Shown: one piece after another, positions 1 to 5,227 of the stretch
Position numbering within the stretch: position 1 is the stretch's first letter
How the letters are laid out: every line of letters begins with the position of its first letter
From: Firmicutes bacterium UBA5389
Lineage (GTDB): Bacteria > Bacillota > DTU025
Length of the DNA stretch: 8,902 nucleotides
NCBI GenBank assembly: GCA_002409965.1
Contig: DHON01000103.1
Location: 1-8,902 of the forward strand
Reading direction: 5' to 3'
Notes under the pieces: model-generated
Told to the model about the DNA's origin: nothing
Seen by the model: only the letters and a program-made list of their open reading frames with translations
Databases searched by the model: none
Translations under genes and position numbers: made by a program

Positions 1-166
1 ATTCCGGCGATTCGCGGCGGATAGAGAAAGAAACGCCGCGATTCGCGGCACATTCCAGTCAATCCCAGACAACCGTCCCCGAAAGGTCTCGGTCGGCCGT
101 CCGCGAGGCACATGAGCGGCCAAGACATGCGGTCTGCAGGGCTAGCACGACTTCGATGGGGCCCTG
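1..166. other. Gene-free upstream region
   Basis: I see no convincing coding region here: no long frame with a ribosome binding site. The left edge carries two copies of CGATTCGCGGC (8-18 and 39-49) and a short GC-rich dyad at 35-49, described separately. The rest looks like an ordinary spacer before the promoter at 200-228. It could include the 3' untranslated end of a gene lying left of the window. Confidence 0.5.
8..49. repeat. Direct repeat CGATTCGCGGC x2 with overlapping dyad
   Basis: CGATTCGCGGC occurs at 8-18 and again at 39-49, 31 bases apart. The second copy sits in a perfect dyad at 35-49 (arms GCCGCGA and TCGCGGC around one base). CGCGGCG at 13-19 can also pair with CGCCGCG at 34-40, so two alternative hairpins are possible. 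Read on the minus strand, the 35-49 hairpin is followed by a pyrimidine-rich stretch (GTTTCTTTCTC), as in a terminator, but no minus-strand gene lies to its right. Function unknown. Confidence 0.4.
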
Positions 167-201
167 ACAGCTATCGAAACAGCTATGTCGAAACAACTAT
201 T
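167..201 (+). repeat. Short tandem repeats (ACARCTAT x3) abutting the -35 box
   Basis: ACAGCTAT at 167-174, ACAGCTAT at 179-186 and ACAACTAT at 193-200 run directly into the -35 hexamer at 200-205. The second and third copies belong to a 14-base tandem unit, TCGAAACARCTATK, at 174-187 and 188-201. Reiterated sites touching a -35 box are typical of activator or repressor binding, but no binding protein can be named from sequence. Confidence 0.5.
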
Positions 202-228
202 GACACCGAAAGAACCCTCGTCTAGAAT
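200..228 (+). promoter_or_regulatory. Sigma-70-type promoter of the split Feo operon
   Basis: A perfect -35 hexamer TTGACA (200-205) is followed after 17 bases by a near-consensus -10 TAGAAT (223-228, 5 of 6). Transcription should begin near 235, just ahead of the palindrome at 243-258, leaving a leader of about 190 nt before the first start codon at 424. No other promoter this strong is seen before the genes that follow, so it probably drives the whole operon to about 6430. Confidence 0.8.
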
Positions 229-242
229 GAGGTTGATGATGT

Positions 243-258
243 GTTAGGCATCGCTAAC
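243..258. promoter_or_regulatory. DtxR-type operator 1, GTTAGGCATCGCTAAC
   Basis: This is a 16-base dyad with arms GTTAG and CTAAC. It begins 20 bases after the first base of the -10 box, so it covers the start of the transcript, a classic repressor position. The same motif recurs at 324, 6521 and 7382, and the window encodes a DtxR/MntR-family regulator, whose relatives bind TTAGG/CCTAA-containing palindromes. Assignment to that regulator is an inference. Confidence 0.72.
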
Positions 259-323
259 TCGCCCTCTCCCGGCTCCTACCTTACCCAGGTATGCAACGGG
301 AGCAGGCGGTTGGCCCCCATGAA

Positions 324-339
324 GTTAGGTCCGCCTAAC
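324..339. promoter_or_regulatory. DtxR-type operator 2, GTTAGGTCCGCCTAAC
   Basis: This is the best copy of the motif: perfect six-base arms GTTAGG and CCTAAC around TCCG. Its centre lies 81 bases downstream of the centre of operator 1, close to eight helical turns, within the leader of the first gene. Such a second site could act as a roadblock or allow looping or cooperative binding with operator 1. Confidence 0.72.
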
Positions 340-359
340 ATACCCGCCCAGGTATCTCC

Positions 360-379
360 CCGCCCTCGGCACCGGGCGG
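360..379 (+). other. GC hairpin in the operon leader
   Basis: CCGCCC (360-365) can pair with GGGCGG (374-379) around an eight-base loop in the leader, 30 bases before the ribosome binding site at 409-416. AAAGG follows rather than a run of T, so it is not a standard intrinsic terminator. It may affect leader stability or be incidental in GC-rich DNA. Confidence 0.35.
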
Positions 380-423
380 AAAGGCGCGATGCATATCAAG
401 ACAGTCTGAAGGAGGTCGTTCTG

Positions 424-930
424 ATGAAAAGCAGGCTTCGAGTAACGCTTGCAGCGCTAGCGATTCTCGTGTTGTCTGCGGCAACAGCGTACGCTCACAC
501 GCCCATGCTGTATGTAGAGGACATGCGAGACGGAACTATCTACCTGGAGGGAGGGTTCTCCGATGGATCCTCTGCGGCGGGCGTGAAAATCTACTTGGTC
601 GAGGACGCACTCTTCAAGAGCGACACCGCCGCGCGCGATGAGTATCTGGAAGCCTTGTTCGCGAACAGCCCGAAAGAGCGGGCTGCCTATGTGGCGAAAC
701 TCAGCAGCAAGGTGGATGTCCGTTCCAAAGCGTTCAGATACTCCGATCTGCTGCCAGAGCTGTTTGAGAAGAAGCTGATCATCTTCCGGTCTCAGCTCGA
801 CCAATACGGCGAGCTGGTTCTGCGCAAGCCCAAGGGAAAGTATCTGGTCGTCTTCGACGCCGGCCCGGGCCACGTGGTGGTCAAGAAAGGTCCTGCGTTG
901 ACAGACGCGGAGCGAAAGCAGTCCAAGTAA
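424..930 (+). CDS. Small exported protein, NikL/DUF4198-like
   Basis: A 168-residue exported protein of unproven function. The start is the ATG at 424, seven bases after a full Shine-Dalgarno AAGGAGGT (409-416); the frame is open upstream to 241 but has no ribosome site there. Residues 1-24 form a signal peptide (basic MKSRLR, hydrophobic core, ending AYA), so the mature protein would begin with His25. The body has a short beta-domain start containing GGFSDGSSAAGVK, a charged helical insert around residues 60-120, and a late strand with DAGPGH near residue 147. These features recall exported accessory proteins of nickel/cobalt transporters (NikL-type, carboxypeptidase-regulatory-like folds). 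It is the first gene of the operon, 24 bases before the next exported protein, which suggests a metal-binding or delivery role on the outer face. That role is inferred. Confidence 0.8.
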   Translation: MKSRLRVTLAALAILVLSAATAYAHTPMLYVEDMRDGTIYLEGGFSDGSSAAGVKIYLVEDALFKSDTAARDEYLEALFANSPKERAAYVAKLSSKVDVRSKAFRYSDLLPELFEKKLIIFRSQLDQYGELVLRKPKGKYLVVFDAGPGHVVVKKGPALTDAERKQSK

Positions 931-954
931 GTTGCCAAAGGAGGAGAAACCGAG

Positions 955-1758
955 ATGACCAATTCCCACAAGTCCGCGCGCAAGCTCATGCTGGCTTTGG
1001 CCGTGAGCCTGGCAGTCATCGTAGCGTATTCGGCCAATTCTGTGGCGCATTTTCAGATGGTTCTGCCTTCAGATGACCTCATAGAGGAAGGCGAAAGCAA
1101 CGTCATCCAGCTCCAGCTGATTTTCACCCATCCCGCAGAGGCGTCTCACACCATGGACATGGCGAAGCCCGCCACGTTCGGTGTGTACCATAAGGAGAAA
1201 GCGCACGATCTCACCGGCGCTCTCCAGGAGTTCGAGTTCCGCGGCGCCCGCGCATGGCGGACTGAGTACACGGCGAGAGGCGCCGGCGACTTCGTGTTCT
1301 ACCTCGCGCCCGCGCCATACTACGAGGCGATGGAAGACGCCTACATAACCCAGTATGCCAAGGTCGTAGTGAACAGCGCCGGGTTCCCTACTGATTGGGA
1401 CGCGGAACTCGGCCTGGAGGCGGAGATCGTACCGCTCGCCAAGCCCTACGGTCTCTGGACGGGCAACGTCTTCCAAGGAATCGTGAAATACAAAGGGCAG
1501 CCGGTCCCGTTCGCCGAGATCGAGGTAGAGCGGCTCAACGCCGGAGCTTTCACCGACTTCGTAGGCTTGGGCCAGAGCTATCCATCGGACGCCCACATTA
1601 CCCAGGTGATTAAGGCAGACGGCAACGGGGTGTTCACCTTCGGCATTCCCAAGGCCGGATGGTGGGGATTCGCCGCTCTCATGGAAGGCGATAGCTACGA
1701 AGGCAAATACCAGGAAGTCGGCGCCGTCATCTGGATAAAGGTCTACGACATGGAGTAA
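955..1758 (+). CDS. DUF4198-family exported protein (NikK-like)
   Basis: A 267-residue exported protein of the DUF4198 family. The ATG at 955 follows AAAGGAGGA (937-945). A signal peptide spans about residues 1-31 (RKLMLALAVSLAVIVAYSANSVA), leaving a mature N-terminus at His32 (HFQMVLPSDD). I recognise the family from its ordered blocks: FTHP near residue 58, an aromatic-rich YLAPAPYYE stretch, the IVPLAKPYGLWTGN block, GQPVPFAEIEVE, ITQVIKADGNGVFTF, and a final AGWWGFAAL. Relatives occur beside nickel/cobalt ECF-type transporters as periplasmic or surface components. Here the partner is a ferrous-iron system, so an iron-related role is a reasonable inference, but the metal is not proved. The gene is the second in the operon and is separated from the FeoB membrane gene by a 109-base spacer with a strong hairpin. 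Confidence 0.85.
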   Translation: MTNSHKSARKLMLALAVSLAVIVAYSANSVAHFQMVLPSDDLIEEGESNVIQLQLIFTHPAEASHTMDMAKPATFGVYHKEKAHDLTGALQEFEFRGARAWRTEYTARGAGDFVFYLAPAPYYEAMEDAYITQYAKVVVNSAGFPTDWDAELGLEAEIVPLAKPYGLWTGNVFQGIVKYKGQPVPFAEIEVERLNAGAFTDFVGLGQSYPSDAHITQVIKADGNGVFTFGIPKAGWWGFAALMEGDSYEGKYQEVGAVIWIKVYDME

Positions 1759-1772
1759 GGCCTGACACGCTG

Positions 1773-1803
1773 GGCCCCCCCCCGGGGCAACCCGGGAGGG
1801 GCC
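1773..1803 (+). other. Strong GC hairpin with GCAA tetraloop
   Basis: The left arm is GG, nine C and GGG (1773-1786). The loop is GCAA (1787-1790), a GNRA tetraloop. The right arm is CCCGGG, A, GGGGCC (1791-1803). Six contiguous pairs close the loop, then further pairs follow past an A/C mismatch and a one-base bulge. No T-run follows, so it is not a canonical intrinsic terminator. It lies 15 bases after the DUF4198 stop and 64 bases before the FeoB start, where it could stabilise the upstream message, mark a processing site, or partly attenuate transcription. Confidence 0.55.
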
Positions 1804-1867
1804 GCAGCGACCAGCGGCGGCGGCATCAACTGACTGCCGTAATCGACTGTGAGGAAGGAAGCTAACC

Positions 1868-3697
1868 ATGGACATACTGCGCCTTGTCGACGAGGAACGG
1901 CAGCGGCTCGTCTCCCTGGACCACGGCGAGCCGGCCAAACTTGTAACCATGGCATACTACCGCCGGGCTGAACAGGTCTTCGGCGCATGCGCCGTCAGAG
2001 ACGCGCGCTCCAAAGAGAGCTTCACCAACAAGGTGGACCGCATAGTGCTCCATCGCCTGCTCGGCCCGGTGATCCTGGTCGCGATAATGTACGTCCTCTA
2101 CTACCTGAGCATCGTCAAGGGCTACCAGCTGACCAACTACACCTGGCCGTTGCTCGCGGCGCTGCGAAACAGCATAGCTCGCATACTCCCCCCGGAAGGA
2201 CTCGTCTTCGACCCGGCCATCCGGAGCATGGTCCTGAGCGTAGTAGACGGCCTGCTCGCCGTGCTCAACTACGTGCCGACATTCGCCATATTGTTCTCTC
2301 TGGTAGCCATCCTAGAGGACGTGGGCTACGTGCCGAGGATGGCCTTCATAATGGACAGAGTATTCCGCCGATTCGGGCTGCACGGACAGTCTGTATTTCC
2401 CATGGTCCTGGGAGGCGTGGTAGTGGGAGGCTGCGCCATCCCGGCCATAATGGCCACGCGAGGCATGAAGGACCAACGTGCGCGACTCGCCACGATCCTG
2501 ATCATCCCGCTCCTCAACTGCCTGGCCAAGACACCTCTGCACATACTCCTGATCGAGATGTTCTACAGCGAACATAGGGCGTTTGCCATAGTCTTTATCT
2601 CCACCGTCAGTCTGGTGATCGCGCTCACTGTAAGCAAAATCCTCTCCCTCACAGTGCTGCGAAGCGAGGAGTCGGCGCCGTTCGTCATGGAGATGCCCCC
2701 GTATCATGCGCCCACAGTCTCCGGCGTGCTTCAGCGCTGCTGGGAACGGCTGTGGCTGTTCATCCGCAAGATCGCCACAGTAGTTCTCGCGGTGATGATC
2801 GTGGTGTTCGCCCTCACCAACCTTCCCGGTCTGGGCGCAGCCCAAAAGCAAGCCTATTGCGCAGAGTCGGACCGCATGGCCGGCCGGCTCCGGGCGTCAG
2901 TGGGCGATGGTTCGCACTACGCCCACATCCTAGCAGACGAAGGCCTGATTCAGTTGGTCAGATACAGCAATGAGTTTGATCTTGCCAAGAAAGCCGCGGC
3001 AAGCGATGCGCGCCTCGACAAAGTGCACCAAAGCTTCGCGGCCAAGAATCTCGACTTCTACAAGATCGTGAACAGAGGAAGATACGAATCAGAGGGAACC
3101 ACTCAAGTAGACCAAGAGGCCGCCAGGGTATCGCGGGCGTTCAGCAGCTTCGAACGCGAACGGAAGGCCCTAAGAGCTCAAGCGCGCGACGATGTCATCG
3201 TCCACAGCACACTGGGCATCGTGGGCAAAGCGCTCGAGCCCGTCACGCGCTACGCCGGGTTCGACTGGAAGATCAACATAGCCCTCATAAGCTCCTTCGC
3301 GGCCAAAGAGAGCAGCGTAGCGACATTAGGAGGAATCTACGGACTCGACAGCGGGGCGCGGCTCGAAGAGAGCGTGGCTGAAAGCGATCTGGGCTGGACC
3401 GATCTGCACGCCCTCGCCCTAATGGTGTTCATGGTGGTCTTCCCGCCGTGCATACCCACGCTGCTCGCTGTGAAGATGGAGACGGGAAGCACCATGTGGA
3501 CGCTGTTCGCAGGGGTCTATCCTATACTCCTCGGACTGCTTCTGGCATCCCTCGTCTTCACCGGCGGAAGGGCGCTCCGCCTGTCGGGCATACAGGCCAT
3601 GACCGTGTTTTATGTGACCGCGATCATCGTAATGCTGGCTCTGTCCGTGATCCAAGAACGCGGCGAGGAGGACCTTGACGGAGACTTCGATGCTTAG
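1868..3697 (+). CDS. Stand-alone FeoB membrane (Gate) domain protein
   Basis: The 609-residue permease half of a split FeoB ferrous-iron transporter. The ATG at 1868 follows AGGAAGGAA (1852-1860). No GTPase motifs exist. Residues 1-45 resemble the linker normally after the FeoB GTPase/GDI region, then VDRIVLHRLLGP (56-67) opens the transmembrane part. The first Gate block has LEDVGYVPRMAFIMDR (149-164), Cys189 in GGCAIPAI and Cys218 in LLNCLAKTP. The second has FAAKES (477-482) and Cys528 in FPPCIP. About nine to ten membrane helices are visible, plus an extra C-terminal helix (about 577-595). A long polar loop (about 320-445) separates the halves. The gate motifs deviate from the usual GFGCN and SCxARLP. 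The matching GTPase domain is encoded at 4229-4930, after two FeoA genes. It should form the membrane channel for Fe(II), regulated in trans by that GTPase. Confidence 0.87.
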   Translation: MDILRLVDEERQRLVSLDHGEPAKLVTMAYYRRAEQVFGACAVRDARSKESFTNKVDRIVLHRLLGPVILVAIMYVLYYLSIVKGYQLTNYTWPLLAALRNSIARILPPEGLVFDPAIRSMVLSVVDGLLAVLNYVPTFAILFSLVAILEDVGYVPRMAFIMDRVFRRFGLHGQSVFPMVLGGVVVGGCAIPAIMATRGMKDQRARLATILIIPLLNCLAKTPLHILLIEMFYSEHRAFAIVFISTVSLVIALTVSKILSLTVLRSEESAPFVMEMPPYHAPTVSGVLQRCWERLWLFIRKIATVVLAVMIVVFALTNLPGLGAAQKQAYCAESDRMAGRLRASVGDGSHYAHILADEGLIQLVRYSNEFDLAKKAAASDARLDKVHQSFAAKNLDFYKIVNRGRYESEGTTQVDQEAARVSRAFSSFERERKALRAQARDDVIVHSTLGIVGKALEPVTRYAGFDWKINIALISSFAAKESSVATLGGIYGLDSGARLEESVAESDLGWTDLHALALMVFMVVFPPCIPTLLAVKMETGSTMWTLFAGVYPILLGLLLASLVFTGGRALRLSGIQAMTVFYVTAIIVMLALSVIQERGEEDLDGDFDA

Positions 3698-3711
3698 GAG
3701 GCAATGCCTGA

Positions 3712-3954
3712 ATGAACAACAACATCATGCCCCTGACTATGCTCCCTGCCGGCTCCTCAGGACGAGTGGTCGACATCGACCACTGCGGACGTGGTCTGGC
3801 CCGCCGTATATCCGACATGGGCCTGTCCTACGACTCAAGACTCCGGGTGATCAGCTCAGGCAGGGCGGGTCCCGTCCTGATTCAAGTCAAGGACTGCAGC
3901 GTCGCCGTGGGCAGAGGGGTAGCCCAGCGAATACTTGTGGCCAAGGAGATGTGA
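3712..3954 (+). CDS. feoA: FeoA-domain protein, first copy
   Basis: An 80-residue cytoplasmic protein with the SH3-like FeoA fold. Visible family marks are LPAGSSGRVVDID (10-22), the RRISDMGL signature (31-38) followed by a loop and strand (SRLRVIS), then GPVLIQVKDCSVAVGRGVAQRILV. Length matches a single-domain FeoA. TAGGAGG (3695-3701), which overlaps the stop codon of the FeoB membrane gene, is the ribosome site for the ATG at 3712. The gene's TGA overlaps the next ATG (ATG at 3954). FeoA proteins assist FeoB, probably by docking to its cytoplasmic face. Lying between the two FeoB halves, this copy may help bring GTPase and channel together, which is inferred. Confidence 0.88.
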   Translation: MNNNIMPLTMLPAGSSGRVVDIDHCGRGLARRISDMGLSYDSRLRVISSGRAGPVLIQVKDCSVAVGRGVAQRILVAKEM

Positions 3955-4232
3955 TGGCAGTGACAGACACAACCGACCAAAAAGATGTGACGGCAATGAC
4001 CGGCACAAAACGGCTGAACAGCCTGAAGCCAGGCGATTCGTGCATTCTCAAAGACATAAAGGGCACCGGAGCGACTGCGCAGCGCTTCATGGACCTGGGG
4101 CTGATCCCGGGAGTCACGATAAAGGTCGTGCGAAACGCGCCCCTGGTCGACCCGGTTGAGCTTCTTGTCAAAGGCAGCCACGTGAGCGTTCGCCATTCGG
4201 AGGCCAGAAAGATCGAGGTGATCCCGCTATGA
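3954..4232 (+). CDS. feoA: FeoA-domain protein, second copy
   Basis: A 92-residue FeoA-family protein. The ATG at 3954 overlaps the stop of the preceding feoA (TGATG) and is preceded by AAGGAG (3943-3948). An internal ATG at 3996 would remove 14 Thr/Asp-rich residues that are not part of the domain and is a possible alternative. The domain runs from LNSLKPGDSCILKDI through the FMDLGLIPG signature to SVRHSEARKIEVIPL, which fits an SH3-like FeoA better than the first copy does. The last bases overlap the GTPase gene by ATGA at 4229-4232, implying translational coupling with the FeoB G domain. It is probably the FeoA partner of that GTPase, though this cannot be told from sequence. Confidence 0.9.
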   Translation: MAVTDTTDQKDVTAMTGTKRLNSLKPGDSCILKDIKGTGATAQRFMDLGLIPGVTIKVVRNAPLVDPVELLVKGSHVSVRHSEARKIEVIPL

Positions 4233-4930
4233 CCGACATTGCCGGCAGCGCAGACAGCGCAGACAGCGCAGAGATCGTGGTAGCCGTGGCCGGCCAGCCC
4301 AACTCGGGCAAGTCTACGATATTCAACATGCTCACCGGCGTGCGCCAGTTTGTCGCCAACTACCCCGGAGTCACTGTGGAAAAACGGGTGGGTCGGGCGG
4401 ACTGCCGCGGGCACAAGCTCACCCTAGTGGACCTGCCCGGCACCTACAGCATGACCTCATACAGCCTTGAAGAGAGAATCGCGCGAGGTTTCCTGCTCAG
4501 TGGAGAGCCACACCTCGTGCTGGACGTTGTTGACGCTTCCAACCTCGAGCGCAATCTGGTGCTCACCTTTCAGCTTCTCGAGATGAGAATGCCGATGGTT
4601 GTGTCGCTCAACATGATGGACGTGGCCGAAGGCGGGGGCGTCAGGATAGACCCGAAGCGCCTTTCGGAGCAGCTCGGGGTGAGAGTGGTTCCCACCGTAG
4701 CCAAGAAGGGCCGGGGAAAGAAGGAGGTATGCGAAGCTCTGATGAGCACCTACGAATCGAAGGACGCCGTGAGCGATTTCCGGCTTGACTACGGCCCACA
4801 GCTCGAACAGTCGCTCGCCACAGTCGAACAGGCTCTGGCCGCTGACGACAGGGCGTCCGGCTACGACCTGCGCTGGCTGACTGTTCGACTGATGGCAGGA
4901 GACCAAGAAGTCCGCAAGATATTCGCTTAA
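4229..4930 (+). CDS. Stand-alone FeoB GTPase (G) domain
   Basis: A 233-residue soluble GTP-binding half of a split FeoB. The nucleotide motifs are complete: G1 GQPNSGKST (22-30), the switch-I Thr in GVTVEKR (47-53), G3 DLPGTYSM (68-75), G4 NMMD (128-131) and a G5-like TVAKKGRG (156-163). Residues after about 165 form the helical region that follows the G domain in FeoB, ending in LTVRLMAGDQEVRKIFA, just where a whole FeoB would continue into its linker and membrane part. That continuation matches the first 45 residues of the protein at 1868-3697, so the two polypeptides together make one complete FeoB. The N-terminus has a short Ser-Ala-Asp repeat from a 9-base tandem repeat (4247-4273). It should hydrolyse GTP and gate the separate channel protein. 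Confidence 0.9.
   Translation: MTDIAGSADSADSAEIVVAVAGQPNSGKSTIFNMLTGVRQFVANYPGVTVEKRVGRADCRGHKLTLVDLPGTYSMTSYSLEERIARGFLLSGEPHLVLDVVDASNLERNLVLTFQLLEMRMPMVVSLNMMDVAEGGGVRIDPKRLSEQLGVRVVPTVAKKGRGKKEVCEALMSTYESKDAVSDFRLDYGPQLEQSLATVEQALAADDRASGYDLRWLTVRLMAGDQEVRKIFA
4247..4273 (+). repeat. 9-bp tandem repeat, three units
   Basis: AGCGCAGAC occurs at 4247-4255 and 4256-4264, with a third unit AGCGCAGAG at 4265-4273. It encodes the Ser-Ala-Asp/Glu stretch at residues 7-15 of the GTPase-domain protein, ahead of the conserved fold. Such a repeat can change length by slippage without breaking the frame. Confidence 0.75.
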
Positions 4931-4949
4931 GACAGGAGGAAGACAAGCA

Positions 4950-5207
4950 ATGGAATCGCTGCTCATCGCGGTCAGCGGCGCCCTGGCGGCCTACGCGCTC
5001 ATGCGGCGCCTCACAAGACCGGCAAGATGCCTCTGCCATCCTCAAAGCATTGACGAAAGTTGCGAGAACAGCGAGGGCGGCAGAAGCGGCGGCACGTGCA
5101 GCGCCTGCGGTCCCTGCAGCGCCTGCTACACATGCCCCGGATGCTCCCGATGCCCCGGAAGCGCTCCATCAGCGGAGGAAGGAGGTATGCTGTGCTCCGG
5201 TGAATGA
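4950..5207 (+). CDS. Small Cys-rich membrane protein (Feo-associated type)
   Basis: An 85-residue protein with one N-terminal membrane helix (about residues 3-18) followed by a basic stretch and a cysteine-rich tail. It has 11 cysteines: 27, 29, 38, 50, 53, 56, 59, 62, 65, 68 and 82. Seven of them (50-68) are spaced exactly every third residue, a C-x2-C ladder. The plan of one helix plus clustered Cys matches the FeoB-associated Cys-rich membrane proteins that often follow feoB, though this one is longer and more regular. The ATG at 4950 follows ACAGGAGGA (4932-4940), and the gene begins 19 bases after the GTPase stop. The tail probably binds iron, another soft metal or an iron-sulfur species at the cytoplasmic mouth of the transporter. 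That role, and whether it substitutes for FeoC, is inference. Confidence 0.75.
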   Translation: MESLLIAVSGALAAYALMRRLTRPARCLCHPQSIDESCENSEGGRSGGTCSACGPCSACYTCPGCSRCPGSAPSAEEGGMLCSGE

Positions 5208-5214
5208 GTCACTC

Positions 5215-5219
5215 GGAGG
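5215..5219 (+). promoter_or_regulatory. Ribosome binding site favouring the GTG start of the YibE/F gene
   Basis: GGAGG at 5215-5219 lies eight bases before the GTG at 5228. The alternative ATG at 5204 overlaps the previous stop (ATGA) but has its nearest strong Shine-Dalgarno (AGGAAGGAGGT, 5176-5186) about 18 bases away, too far for normal initiation. The GTG is therefore the better start, with coupled initiation at 5204 still possible. Confidence 0.6.
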
Positions 5220-5227
5220 CGACAATC

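Noticed and set aside
241..423. Upstream extension of the first exported protein (GTG at 241)
   Set aside because: No ribosome binding site at 241, the stretch covers both operators and the leader, and the strong AAGGAGGT plus signal peptide fix the start at 424.
457..1050. Minus-strand open frame across the first two genes
   Set aside because: Antisense shadow in GC-rich DNA; both plus-strand genes have signal peptides and ribosome sites.
1773..1803. Intrinsic terminator after the DUF4198 gene
   Set aside because: The stem is strong but no T-run follows, and the downstream transporter genes show no promoter of their own, so I annotated only a hairpin.
1069..1950. Long minus-strand open frame
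   Set aside because: It is antisense to the well-recognised DUF4198 gene and runs across the intergenic hairpin; no family resemblance.
3675..3953. Upstream extension of the second feoA
   Set aside because: It reads the first feoA in a wrong frame; the conserved FeoA fold begins after the ATG at 3954, which has its own ribosome site and a TGATG overlap.
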